The notes under the pieces: model-generated | Told to the model about the DNA's origin: nothing | What the model saw: the letters and a program-made list of their open reading frames with translations, nothing else | Database searches by the model: none | Part shown: in pieces, positions 26,742-35,778 of the stretch | Position numbering within the stretch: position 1 is the stretch's first letter | How the letters are laid out: the number at the start of each line of letters is the position of its first letter | DNA from: Bradyrhizobium diazoefficiens | Lineage (GTDB): Bacteria > Pseudomonadota > Alphaproteobacteria > Rhizobiales > Xanthobacteraceae | Assembly (NCBI RefSeq): GCF_016612535.1 | Contig: NZ_JAENXS010000001.1 | Location: 1,513,501-1,577,500, forward strand | Length of the DNA stretch: 64,000 bases | Direction: 5' to 3' | Position numbers and translations under genes: made by a program

Positions 26742-27623
26742 TCACTCGTCCCAATCCAGCGCCCATGAAGGGGAAAACACACGGCCGTCCGGCCTGTGTA
26801 GAGCGGTTATTGCGGCCATCTCTTGTGAGGAAAGCGAGATATTGCCTCTGCGCAGATTGGCGGCAATTCGTTGAGGGTTTGAAGAACGTGGGACTGCCGC
26901 CACACCTTCTTGGTGCATCAGCCATTCGAGAACGATATCCGCTGCAGTCGTCCCGTGGGCCGCCGCAAAATCTGTAATCGTCGGGTCCGACAGCAGTGCA
27001 CCGCTGCCAAACGGCGCATACGCCACGAAGGCAATTCGCGCCTCTCTACAGATCGATATTAACTTCGACTGATCCAGATAAGGGTGATATTCGCACTGAA
27101 GCGCCGCGATCGGCTCACTGCTTAGTTGCACAGCCTTGGACAGGGCTCTCGAGGGGAAATTGGAAAGGCCAATATTCCTTACAAGGCCCATTGCTTTGGC
27201 CTCTGCCATAGCCGATAGCGTATTTGAGAGTTCCACCGCGGGGTTCGGCCAGTGCACCAGGAGGAGGTCGAGATAGTCGCAGCCAAGAGAGTCAACGCTG
27301 CGCTCGACGGAGGCCAGGAGCCGCTCCGGCTCTAGATCCGTCCACCACACTTTCGAGGTAAGAAACAATCGGGAGCGCGCAACTCCAGCGCGCGCGATCC
27401 CTTGCCCGATAGCCTCTTCGTTCCCGTACCGGCCCGCGGTGTCAATATGCTCGTAACCGGCCTCTAAAGCCGCTAGAACTGCGGAGATGGCATCGGCCCC
27501 TTCGAGCTTCCAGGTACCCAAGCCAATCCGCGGCATGCGGAAACAGCCCGTCACTAAGCTGGCTGCACTATTCACGTCACCGCATCCATAAACGACGAGC
27601 CTGCTGCTTTCAGGCGGGGCCAT
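26742..27623 (-). CDS. Aldo/keto reductase
   Basis: A 293-residue NAD(P)H-dependent (beta/alpha)8 oxidoreductase. The catalytic tetrad is intact: Asp and Tyr in HIDTAGRYGNEEAIG, Lys in LFLTSKVWW and His in LLLVHWPNP. The C-terminal cofactor phosphate motif AAVPRSSNPQRIAANL also fits. It resembles 2,5-diketogluconate reductase-type AKRs. The frame is open upstream to the ATG at 27623; an internal ATG (MPRIGLGTW) about 30 codons later is a possible shorter start. It is the first gene of operon 2, about 50 bp behind the operator at 27673-27694. It could reduce a semialdehyde or keto acid made by the neighbouring aminotransferase. Confidence 0.85.
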   Translation of the reverse strand: MAPPESSRLVVYGCGDVNSAASLVTGCFRMPRIGLGTWKLEGADAISAVLAALEAGYEHIDTAGRYGNEEAIGQGIARAGVARSRLFLTSKVWWTDLEPERLLASVERSVDSLGCDYLDLLLVHWPNPAVELSNTLSAMAEAKAMGLVRNIGLSNFPSRALSKAVQLSSEPIAALQCEYHPYLDQSKLISICREARIAFVAYAPFGSGALLSDPTITDFAAAHGTTAADIVLEWLMHQEGVAAVPRSSNPQRIAANLRRGNISLSSQEMAAITALHRPDGRVFSPSWALDWDE

Positions 27624-27672
27624 GTCCGAAGTACATCGGACGATCCGCCGCCACCCAAGAGACGATCATATA

Positions 27673-27694
27673 ACATACCGAATGCGCGTTATGT
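27673..27694 (-). promoter_or_regulatory. 22-bp operator, site 2 (operon 2)
   Basis: ACATACCG-N6-CGTTATGT. On the minus strand TTGACA (27720-27715) is followed after 17 bp by TTTACA/TTACAT, which overlaps the operator. The ten bases TTGACACAAT are identical to those before site 3. It lies between the end of the TetR gene and the aldo/keto reductase start, so operon 2 has its own promoter. Confidence 0.7.
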
Positions 27695-27887
27695 AAATGC
27701 GTATATTGCAATTGTGTCAAGATTAATTTTTGGCCCGAGTCGAGAAGCTCGTAGGCAATCCGTCCGACTGTGCCCGAAAACAGTCGGCCCGTGGAATTCG
27801 ACGCCTGGCGCTGGGCCACCTGTTCGAGCAAGCTGGCATCGGCCCGAACTCCGAACTTCGTCAGAACTGAAAGCCGGAGTTCATGAC

Positions 27888-28544
27888 TTAGGCGTCTGCA
27901 GCGAACTCACCCTGCCGACGCTGAGTGGCGGCCTGGTCCAGGCGAGCTTTCAGGAGGCCAGCAAGAACGTCCAATTGGCTTTGAAAGAACGAATCCTCGC
28001 GGTTCGCGAAGGTCTCGAGGAACATGCCGCGCATTGCCGAAAGGATAAAAGGGAGAAGTGCAATCAGCGTGTTCTTGGTGCGATCGGAAAGAAACGAGTT
28101 GTCGCGAATAGCGGCGTCCATTTGGCCGCGCGAGTTCCTGCGGTGATCCGCCAACTGCTTGCATAGGCCCTTGTCACTTCGCCAGCCTATGTTGATCTCC
28201 CAGACCGCCCAATAAGCCCCCTTGCCATAGACCGACCACAGCGAGCCTATCAATGCATCGGCGAGGTGGGAGCTACCGCCCCTCCCCTCCCGGAGATCGG
28301 CGAACAACGCGATCACATTCGCGGTGACATCGTCCAGCACGGCAATAAAAAGGTCCTCTTTGGTCGCGAAGTGGTGATGCAATGCGCCGGTAGATAGGCC
28401 TGCTTGTTCTGCTATCGCGACACTCGTGGCCCGTGCGAACCCCTGTTCACTGAGCACGGTTATGGCGGCGCTCACCAAAGCAGCTCTTGCAGCTGCAGTT
28501 CGATCCGCCTGTGACCGCCGTGGACGTTGTGCTGTCTTGGACAT
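27888..28544 (-). CDS. TetR-family transcriptional regulator
   Basis: A 218-residue regulator. The N-terminal TetR DNA-binding domain covers about residues 20-65, with the helix-turn-helix ATSVAIAEQAGLSTGALHHHFATKEDLFIAVL. The C-terminal helical ligand domain has no assignable ligand. It lies just behind operon 1 and just before the operon 2 promoter, which makes it the best candidate for the repressor that binds the three ACATACCG-N6-CGTTAYGT operators. No copy of that operator is seen directly upstream of this gene; it may be read through from hyuB, 120 bp upstream. The start is ATG 28544 (or GTG 28547). Confidence 0.87.
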   Translation of the reverse strand: MSKTAQRPRRSQADRTAAARAALVSAAITVLSEQGFARATSVAIAEQAGLSTGALHHHFATKEDLFIAVLDDVTANVIALFADLREGRGGSSHLADALIGSLWSVYGKGAYWAVWEINIGWRSDKGLCKQLADHRRNSRGQMDAAIRDNSFLSDRTKNTLIALLPFILSAMRGMFLETFANREDSFFQSQLDVLAGLLKARLDQAATQRRQGEFAADA

Positions 28545-28664
28545 CACCGAGTAATATCTCGTCGCGAGAGAGCCGTGAAGGTGGCTTTGCTCTCAAGCTG
28601 GCAAACAATTTGCTTGAGTCCGGTCCGATCATTCTGTCTGGGTCCCGGAGTGCGGGGGCCACCG

Positions 28665-30686
28665 TCATGCCGGCCGCAGGCCCCGTCCTACGGCCAATTC
28701 AGGGTACTGCAGAATAAGTGCGTCGAAAATGTCGTCCACCACCTCTGGACCATCCGGCGCTTCCCCAACGGCGAGGCGGGCATCGAGCGCATCAAAAGCC
28801 TGATGCTTCAGGAAGAACCGCCAGGTCACCGGCAATTCAGCAAGGCGTCGCGTCAGTGCCGCGTATCTCGCCTCGGTCCACTTCGTCTCGTGCGCGACCC
28901 TCACCGCACCGTAGCAGAAGTGCTCAAGCGTCATGCGCCGAGCACGTTCTCGGCGCATGCGAGAAGTTTCGACCTCATCCAAGAGCCCATTGCCTATAGA
29001 CACGCCGTACAGCTCTCGCGCATCGGCTGCGGTCACATAGCCGCGGCGTACATCCTCCAACACCTTAGCAGGCACGCGTTCGAACGGATCCTCGTAGCCT
29101 CCTCCACCTCCACCTTCACAGCGAATGATATCGCCCGGCCGGCAGTCTACTAGATCGATATTTCCCAGATTCTCTTCATTGGACAACCCCGGGTTCCGAG
29201 TAAAGGTTGAGGTCCGTCCGGCCGATCCACCGAGCACGCCCCATGCGCCGAAGTACGATCGATCCCGGTTGCGCGCCGTGACCAGCGTGTTGGGCGAGAA
29301 GACTTGAAATTCCATGACGGTTCCCAACCCGCCACGGTATTTGCCGGCTCCGCCGCTGCTGGGCACCAGACCGTAGCGGCGGATTCGGATCGGTACCTCG
29401 GCCTCGTTGATCTCCACTGGGGTGTTACGGAGAAACGCTGAGTTGGCGCCCGAACCATCAGAACCGTCGGCACTTGGCCCGCCACCGGCTCCGCCCCCGA
29501 TGGGTCCGATTGAAGCCATGATCGTCCGGCCATCCCTGTCCATGGTTTTGATATTAAGGATCGACATGCCTGACGACGGGCACGCAGGCAATCGGTGCGG
29601 TGCGGCACGTGAAAAGGCGCCGAGCACAACCACTTGCAGGACCATGCATGTCAGGCTGCGCATCCCTACCGCTGCCGGCGGCTGCGGGTTCAGGACTGAA
29701 CCTTCCGGCAGGATACATCGCGCAATACGCAACATACCGGCATTCAAGAGCAAGTCCGGATTGAGTGAGTAAAGCACGTAGTTTAAGCCAACTAGCGGGA
29801 GGACGTGACGCTCGCGCCCGCCCGTGGGCACGTTTAGAGAGGATGACAGCTGCGGATCGCTTCCAGTGAAATCCAATTCCAGCTCGCCATCGCGCACGCG
29901 CAGCGCCAAAGCAACCCGCATCGGCTTTCCATCGATAGCGGCATCCTCGTCGGCGTAGTCGGCAAAAAAATAATTGCCGTCCGGGATGGTGCGTGCCACT
30001 GCCCGTGCTTGCTGCTCCGAATAACGCAACAGCGCCTCAATGCCGTCACGGAAACGCTGGCGTCCAAAACGCTCGGCGGTTTCGAGAATTTTGCGTTCGC
30101 CGGTGGCCAAGCTCGCCAATTGAGCCTTCATGTCGCCTCGGTTCTGCTCAGGCGCACGAACGTTTGTGGCCATCAGCGATAGCAAACTTTCGTCGACCAC
30201 GCCGCCCCGCACGATCCTCATTGGCGGAAAACGGATGCCCTCCTGGTGCACTTCAGTCAGCGTTCGGGATAAGGAAGCTGGGACCGCACCGCCCATATCG
30301 GTGTTATGGATGTGTCCTCCGACAAAGCAGATCAGCTCGCCTTCGAGAAACACCGGCTTCCACATCACTATGTCCGGCGTATGTGTAGCTACGTAACCGC
30401 TGTAAGCATCGTTGGTGAACCAGACATCACCGGGCTCATACGAGCCCACCAACTGCAACAGGGGGCCATAGTCCAGCCCAGCGTACCAAGTCGCTCCCAA
30501 CGTTCGCGGTGACGCGAAAGTCTGACCGTCGGGGGTCATAATGGTACAGGAGAAGTCTTCCGTCTCCTTGACGAAAGTGGAATGCGCGGTGCGTGCCAAC
30601 GTGAAAGCCATGCTTTCCGCTACCGCAACGCAATAGTTGGCAAAAACCTGTAGCTCCGCTTTATCGAAATCCATGCTCGTTCTCAT
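28665..30686 (-). CDS. Hydantoinase/oxoprolinase subunit B (HyuB; NmpB-like)
   Basis: A 673-residue hydantoinase B protein. It has the N-terminal segment FVKETEDFSCTIMTPDGQ, the VWFTNDAYSGYVATHTPDIVM block and the glycine-rich C-terminal motifs PSSGGAGKYRGGLGTVMEF and RCEGGGGGGYEDPFERVP. The C-terminal ~100 residues after ELYGV extend beyond the usual end of the family and look helical; their role is unknown. The ATG at 30686 is six bases behind the dehydrogenase stop; an ATG at 30674 is a near equivalent. With the HyuA two genes upstream it would form an ATP-dependent lactam- or hydantoin-opening enzyme. Confidence 0.87.
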   Translation of the reverse strand: MRTSMDFDKAELQVFANYCVAVAESMAFTLARTAHSTFVKETEDFSCTIMTPDGQTFASPRTLGATWYAGLDYGPLLQLVGSYEPGDVWFTNDAYSGYVATHTPDIVMWKPVFLEGELICFVGGHIHNTDMGGAVPASLSRTLTEVHQEGIRFPPMRIVRGGVVDESLLSLMATNVRAPEQNRGDMKAQLASLATGERKILETAERFGRQRFRDGIEALLRYSEQQARAVARTIPDGNYFFADYADEDAAIDGKPMRVALALRVRDGELELDFTGSDPQLSSSLNVPTGGRERHVLPLVGLNYVLYSLNPDLLLNAGMLRIARCILPEGSVLNPQPPAAVGMRSLTCMVLQVVVLGAFSRAAPHRLPACPSSGMSILNIKTMDRDGRTIMASIGPIGGGAGGGPSADGSDGSGANSAFLRNTPVEINEAEVPIRIRRYGLVPSSGGAGKYRGGLGTVMEFQVFSPNTLVTARNRDRSYFGAWGVLGGSAGRTSTFTRNPGLSNEENLGNIDLVDCRPGDIIRCEGGGGGGYEDPFERVPAKVLEDVRRGYVTAADARELYGVSIGNGLLDEVETSRMRRERARRMTLEHFCYGAVRVAHETKWTEARYAALTRRLAELPVTWRFFLKHQAFDALDARLAVGEAPDGPEVVDDIFDALILQYPELAVGRGLRPA

Positions 30687-30692
30687 GAACTT

Positions 30693-32159
30693 TCACTGCA
30701 ATCCAACGCACAAGTATTTCATTTCGAGGTACTCATCGATGCCGTATTTCGAACCTTCTCGACCAAGACCGGATTGCTTAACTCCGCCGAATGGGGCCAC
30801 CTCGTTAGAGATTGCGCTGGCGTTGATACCGATCATCCCGAACTCCAGAGCCTCAGCAACCCGCCAGGCTCGAGCTAGATCGCGCGTGTAGAGATAGGCG
30901 GCCAGCCCATATTCTTTGTGATTGGCTATCGCCAGCAGTTCGGCCTCCGTTTCAAACCGAGCGACGCCGATCACCGGCCCGAAGGTCTCCTCGCGCGACA
31001 TCACCATTGCCTGCGTGACGCCGGCTATCACCGTAGGCTGGAAGAAACCCAATTCGCCCGGCTTGCCGCCGGTAACTAGCTGGGCCCCCTGACGGATTGC
31101 GTCGTCTACATGCTGCTGAACCTTCGTCACCGCTTGCGCGTCGATCAGTGGCCCAATGTTGACGCCCGGGTCGAAGCCGTTGCCAACCCGCAGTGCTGCG
31201 CTGCGCTCGGAGATGCGCGTAACAAAGCGATCGTGGATACCAGCCTGTACGTAGAAGCGGTTCGGCGAGATACACGCCTGACCCGCATTGCGGTACTTGG
31301 CTGACAACGCGCCCTCGATGGCACCTTCCAGATCCGCATCGTCGAACACGATGAACGGCGCATGCCCTCCGAGCTCTAAAGATACCTTTTTGATGGTGGA
31401 CGCGCATTGGCGCATCAGAAGGCGACCCACCTCCGTCGATCCGGTGAAGGACAGATGCGTCACACGCGGATCGCCGGTCAACACTTCACCAACCAATACA
31501 GAATTGGCGCTATCAGCGGTCAGGATGTTCAGTACGCCGCCCGGTATGCCAGCCCGTAAACCAAGCTCGCCGATCGCGAGCGCCGTCAACGGAGTTTGCT
31601 CCGCGGGCTTGACCACAATTGTACAACCTGCGGCAAGCGCGGGGGCCACTTTCCGCGTAATCATGGCCAAGGGGAAATTCCAGGGAGTAATTGAAACACA
31701 AACTCCGATCGGTTGCCTCAAAGCGAGTAGGCGCTTGTCGGAGTTCGGGCTCTGGAGCACGTCTCCGTCGATCCTCTTGGCTTCCTCTGCAAACCACTCG
31801 ACGAACGAAACGCCGTATTCGACTTCAGCGCGCGCCTCGTTCAGCGGTTTGCCCTCTTCAGCTGATATCAGTACGGCGAGGTCCTCAGCGCTCTCGCACA
31901 GCAGGTCGTACCAGCGGCGCATCGTACGGGCCCTTTGTTTGCCCGTGAGCGCACGCCAGGATGGCAGGGCTCGCTCGGCCGCATCGATGGCAACGGTTGC
32001 ATCAGCGGCTTCGGCGTTGGGTACGCTCGCGATCTGGACGCCAGTGGCCGGATCCGCGACCGCAAATTGGGTCCCGGACAATGCAGCGTGCCATTGTCCG
32101 TCGCAAAGGAAATGCCGTTTCAGCAGCCCGGCTTCTTTAAGTCGCTCGGAGAGTTTCAT
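30693..32159 (-). CDS. gabD: Succinate-semialdehyde dehydrogenase-type aldehyde dehydrogenase (GabD/NmpF-like)
   Basis: A 488-residue NAD(P)+-dependent aldehyde dehydrogenase. It carries the cofactor/catalytic motif FTGSTEVGRLL, the general-base glutamate in VSLELGGHAPFIVF (about residue 261), the catalytic cysteine in RNAGQACISPNRFYVQ (about 296), and the family C-terminal block EVAPFGGVKQSGLGREGSKYGIDEYLE. These features point to the GabD subgroup, which makes succinate from succinate semialdehyde. The ATG at 32159 is used; a GTG at 32168 would overlap the hyuA stop (GTGA) and may also be used. Placed between hyuA and hyuB, it gives the terminal step expected for degradation of a four-carbon gamma-lactam. 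Confidence 0.88.
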   Translation of the reverse strand: MKLSERLKEAGLLKRHFLCDGQWHAALSGTQFAVADPATGVQIASVPNAEAADATVAIDAAERALPSWRALTGKQRARTMRRWYDLLCESAEDLAVLISAEEGKPLNEARAEVEYGVSFVEWFAEEAKRIDGDVLQSPNSDKRLLALRQPIGVCVSITPWNFPLAMITRKVAPALAAGCTIVVKPAEQTPLTALAIGELGLRAGIPGGVLNILTADSANSVLVGEVLTGDPRVTHLSFTGSTEVGRLLMRQCASTIKKVSLELGGHAPFIVFDDADLEGAIEGALSAKYRNAGQACISPNRFYVQAGIHDRFVTRISERSAALRVGNGFDPGVNIGPLIDAQAVTKVQQHVDDAIRQGAQLVTGGKPGELGFFQPTVIAGVTQAMVMSREETFGPVIGVARFETEAELLAIANHKEYGLAAYLYTRDLARAWRVAEALEFGMIGINASAISNEVAPFGGVKQSGLGREGSKYGIDEYLEMKYLCVGLQ

Positions 32160-32164
32160 GCTGA

Positions 32165-34204
32165 TCACACCGCTCTAATCAACAGGTTGCCGTGATGGTC
32201 AACTGTCACCTTGAAGCCAGGCAGTACGCAGGTGGTTGTATCATCCTGCACAACGACCGCCGGGCCATCAAAGCACTGGTTGGCACGCAACGCATCCCGC
32301 TGATAGAGCGGCACCTCACGGAAGGTCCCGTCCATGAAAACCTCGACCGAACGCAACGGTTGCGGCAGTCCGGTCGCTTCTTCGAGCGTCTGCAATGCCG
32401 GTTTAGGTGTCGGCGCTGTTATGATCAGGCGAAGTGCGATGACCTGAACGATGGCAGTCTCGTCGCTATAGCCGTAGAGCTTCTCATGCTCACGGTGGAA
32501 TGCTGCGCGCACAGCGGCGAGATCGCCTGCAGCTATAGAGGCAGGACTGAGCGGAGTATCGATTTCAAAGGATTGGCCGCGGTAGCGCATGTCGGCAGAC
32601 AGACTGACCTCTGCCTCAGCGTCACTACCGGTCTCCTCGCGGATCCAGCCGCGCGCGAGAGCTTCCAGTTCGGCACGGTCTTGATCTAGTTGCTCAAGGG
32701 TGTTGGCATCTAAATTGTAATAGGTTATCTTAACGAAGTCGTTTTTGGTGTCTGCGATGAGGCCACCCAAAGCGCTCAATACGCCCGGTGTCGCTGGCAC
32801 AAGTATCTCATCGATATTCAGTGCCCGCGCCAGATGGCAGGCGAGCATCGGACCGGCACCGCCGAAAGGAAGCAACGTAAAGCTGCGCGGGTCAATGCCG
32901 AAGCGAGACACCAGTCGGCTGACGCCCGCGTACATGCCAGAAATAGCAACATTGACGATGGCTTCTGCGGTTTTATGGGGCTCCTGTCCGAGCGAACCGG
33001 CCAATTCTGCAATCGTTCGGATAGCAGCGTCGCGGTCGACTTGCACCGTACTGTAACCAAGAGCCGATTGGCCTAGAACTCCCATTGCGGCGAAGGCGTC
33101 GGTAATTGTGGGGCGCGTACCACCTCGACCGTAGCAGACAGGACCGGGGTTGGAGCCGGCACTTTCGGGGCCAACCTTCAGGACGCCGAACTCGTCAACC
33201 CGAGCAACCGAACCGCCGCCGTCGCCAATTGACGACACCGACACGGATGGGATGTGGATTTGGAAGTCACCGATGTACTCCCCTGTGGCGTATTGCGGCT
33301 TACCGTCGATAATGAGCGCGACGTCGGCAGTCGTACCGCCAATGTCGAGGCTCATGCAGTTGCGGATGCCGCATTGCTCCGCGATGTAAGCTGCACCAAT
33401 CACGCCAGATGCGGTGCCAGACAGAATCATCTGAACGCAATTAGACTTGCCATGCTCAGCGCTCATGACGCCGCCGTTGGACTTAGTCACCTTGAGGTCG
33501 GCCGGCACGCCGGTTTTCTTGAGTGCCGCTTGTAAACTCGAGAGATAGTGCGCGACCTTTGGCTGCACATAGCTGCCAATAACAGCTGTCAGGGTCCGTT
33601 CGTACTCTCGGATGATCGGCCAAACCTCATGCGAACAAGATACGAATAGATCCGGTTGCGCACGTTGCAGGATCGCCTTGACTTGCTGTTCGTGCGCCGG
33701 GTTCCGGTAGGCATGCAGCAATGAAATCACAACGCCCTCGCATTCGGCGCGTTTCATCGCATCCAAAGCGGCCAACACAGATTCCTCGTCGACCGGAGTG
33801 TCTACACTGCCATCAAAATTGAGCCGCTCGTCGACGCCAAAGACTCGGTCGCGCGGAACCAGTGGCGCCGGTCGAGTGGACATCAAGTGGTACATGTCCG
33901 GAATCTTGAGCCGCGCAATATCCAACACGTCCTCAAAGTTGCGCGTTGTGATGAGCCCTAGTCGCAGACCCCGCCGTTGCACAACCGCGTTGACGCCGAC
34001 GGTAGTGCCATGGGTAAAATAGATAACGTCGCGCGCATCGATGCCGTAGCGGCGGGCCAGACCGGCCATGCCTTCGAGCACTTCACTGCCCGGGCTGTCC
34101 GGCCGCGAGAAGACCTTTAAAGTGCGAACACTGCGCGTCTGCGAGTCCAGGACGGCGAAATCCGCGAACGATCCGCCGATGTCCACACCAATTCTAAGAC
34201 TCAT
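32165..34204 (-). CDS. Hydantoinase/oxoprolinase subunit A (HyuA; NmpA-like)
   Basis: A 679-residue ATP-dependent cyclic-amide hydrolase subunit. The N-terminal phosphate loop is GVDIGGSFADFAVL, where Ser and Ala replace the usual Thr residues of GGTFTD. The second nucleotide motif is CMSLDIGGTTADVALI. Length and domain order match the hydantoinase A/oxoprolinase family. The ATG at 34204 has CGGAG nine bases upstream. It is distinct from the HyuA at 7892-9964 in sequence and neighbours. It lies 122 bp behind the FAD oxidoreductase gene and runs directly into the dehydrogenase gene. Confidence 0.87.
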   Translation of the reverse strand: MSLRIGVDIGGSFADFAVLDSQTRSVRTLKVFSRPDSPGSEVLEGMAGLARRYGIDARDVIYFTHGTTVGVNAVVQRRGLRLGLITTRNFEDVLDIARLKIPDMYHLMSTRPAPLVPRDRVFGVDERLNFDGSVDTPVDEESVLAALDAMKRAECEGVVISLLHAYRNPAHEQQVKAILQRAQPDLFVSCSHEVWPIIREYERTLTAVIGSYVQPKVAHYLSSLQAALKKTGVPADLKVTKSNGGVMSAEHGKSNCVQMILSGTASGVIGAAYIAEQCGIRNCMSLDIGGTTADVALIIDGKPQYATGEYIGDFQIHIPSVSVSSIGDGGGSVARVDEFGVLKVGPESAGSNPGPVCYGRGGTRPTITDAFAAMGVLGQSALGYSTVQVDRDAAIRTIAELAGSLGQEPHKTAEAIVNVAISGMYAGVSRLVSRFGIDPRSFTLLPFGGAGPMLACHLARALNIDEILVPATPGVLSALGGLIADTKNDFVKITYYNLDANTLEQLDQDRAELEALARGWIREETGSDAEAEVSLSADMRYRGQSFEIDTPLSPASIAAGDLAAVRAAFHREHEKLYGYSDETAIVQVIALRLIITAPTPKPALQTLEEATGLPQPLRSVEVFMDGTFREVPLYQRDALRANQCFDGPAVVVQDDTTTCVLPGFKVTVDHHGNLLIRAV

Positions 34205-34326
34205 TTCGACATCTCCGAGAAGGGCTCACTTGTCGCTTCGCTTGTTCAACGCAGCGGCGCCCCCGTAGAGAACAACCCGCGTGGCTTCATACAGCGTCGA
34301 TTGAAACCAAAGCTGGAATGCCACGT

Positions 34327-35685
34327 TCATGCGGCACTTCGCGCCGGAGACGACGCGGCGCGGCGGCGAGAAAGCTGTCGGTCCACGACGTCTCGCAATT
34401 GGAAGTAGGTACCGATCACGGGCATGAACCACGGCCGGCCGTGGTAGAGCGGGTGCGTTGGCAATGGTGCAGCATACGCGCTCGTTTCGGCTTCTGGCCG
34501 ATCGAGAATCTGGCGCGCTACCTTGTGTCCGAGGTAACTCATCATAGTTACGCCGCTCCCGTTGCAGCCGAGCGCGTAGTGCACGCCGCCCAACTTGCCG
34601 ATGTGTGGCAAGAAATCGAACGTCAAGGCGACATAGCCGCCCCAACTGTGGCTAACCTTCACATCGGCGAGCTGTGGGAAACGGGCGGCCATCTGGGTAT
34701 GCAACACAGTGGCCGATTGGCGAGCGGTGAGCGGATAGAAACGAGCGCGGCCCCCAAACAGCAGCCGCTTGCCATCTGGCGACATACTGTAATAATTGGT
34801 CACGCGTCGCGTCTCTACAACCGCCCGGTCATTGGGAATCAATGATCGCTGGAGATCAGATGGCAGTTCCTCTGTACAGATCTGATGCGAGGTCACTGGC
34901 ACGACACGGCGGCGCAGCCCTGGCATCAGCATTCCAGTATAGCCGTTTGTTGCGATAACCACCTCGCGTGCCCGAACAGCGCCGCGCTCGGTCGTTACTT
35001 CAAAGCCCTCACCTCGACGCTCGATCTTGCTTGCCGGCGCATGGCTGCAGACTACGGCTCCGGAGGACTGCGCGGCGCGCAAGAGACCGCGGAAGTATTT
35101 GGCAGGATCAATATGCCCAGCGTGCGAAACGAAAACACCACCAGCGTAGTAGTCGCTCGCCAGTTCCCGTCGCATCTCGTCAGGCGACATCTCGCGGATG
35201 TCCGCGCCTGTTTGCGCGTTGAGCAGCGGGATGCGTTCGGCCCAGCCCCGCAAATGCTCTGAGGTCCAGAGAGCAGTAATGCGCCCATTTCTACGGTAGC
35301 TGCAATCGATGCCGTAAAGGTCCAGTGTTCGCTCAAATAGCCGGTAAGCCTCGGCGGCCTCAGCAAGCATCGCAGATTCGCGCTTCTTCCATAGTTCAGA
35401 GGGCGCACCACCCGACGGCTTTTTGCCTACATTGACTCCACCGGTCACCTGGCCGCCATTGCGGGTACTGGCGCCAATGCCCGGCACATCAGCCTCGAGA
35501 ACGACCACGGACTTGGCATTTCGCGCCAATTCCAAAGCACAGGACAGGCCGGCGTAGCCGGCGCCAATGACGACGGCGTCTGCCTCTCGCGGAACTTCTA
35601 CAAGCGGAAACTCGTGCGGGTTCCAATCGCCCCACCAGTACGGCCTGTCAGTAAAGTCGGAAGGGAAGATATTTGCGCAACCCAC
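34327..35685 (-). CDS. FAD-dependent amine/amino-acid oxidoreductase (gamma-glutamylputrescine-oxidase-like; NmpC-like)
   Basis: A DAO-family flavoenzyme of about 452 residues. The N-terminal segment DRPYWWGDWNPHE is the family lead-in, followed by the FAD dinucleotide-binding motif VVIGAGYAGLSCALELARNAKSVVVLEA and the GASTRNGGQVTGG block. The C-terminal FAD-binding stretch is GVHYALGCNGSGVTMMSYLGHKVA. The frame opens at 35805, beyond the promoter; the GTG at 35685 fits the usual N-terminus. Such enzymes oxidise N-substituted amines or gamma-amino acids to an aldehyde plus amine. As first gene of operon 1 it would convert the ring-opened (N-methyl)aminobutyrate to succinate semialdehyde. Confidence 0.85.
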   Translation of the reverse strand: MGCANIFPSDFTDRPYWWGDWNPHEFPLVEVPREADAVVIGAGYAGLSCALELARNAKSVVVLEADVPGIGASTRNGGQVTGGVNVGKKPSGGAPSELWKKRESAMLAEAAEAYRLFERTLDLYGIDCSYRRNGRITALWTSEHLRGWAERIPLLNAQTGADIREMSPDEMRRELASDYYAGGVFVSHAGHIDPAKYFRGLLRAAQSSGAVVCSHAPASKIERRGEGFEVTTERGAVRAREVVIATNGYTGMLMPGLRRRVVPVTSHQICTEELPSDLQRSLIPNDRAVVETRRVTNYYSMSPDGKRLLFGGRARFYPLTARQSATVLHTQMAARFPQLADVKVSHSWGGYVALTFDFLPHIGKLGGVHYALGCNGSGVTMMSYLGHKVARQILDRPEAETSAYAAPLPTHPLYHGRPWFMPVIGTYFQLRDVVDRQLSRRRAASSPARSAA

Positions 35686-35700
35686 GGCTTTGAGCCCCAA

Positions 35701-35722
35701 ACATACCGAATATGCGTTATGT
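35701..35722 (-). promoter_or_regulatory. 22-bp operator, site 3 (operon 1)
   Basis: ACATACCG-N6-CGTTATGT, with arms identical to site 2. It lies 16 bp upstream of the oxidoreductase GTG and 57 bp from the LysR gene on the other strand. On the minus strand TTGACACAAT begins at 35753, as at site 2, but the distance to the operator is 5 bp longer, so the -10 box here is less clear. Confidence 0.65.
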
Positions 35723-35778
35723 AACTTTTGCAATCGTCTTGGGATTGTGTCAAGTAGTATTTCGGAAGCGAAAACTAA

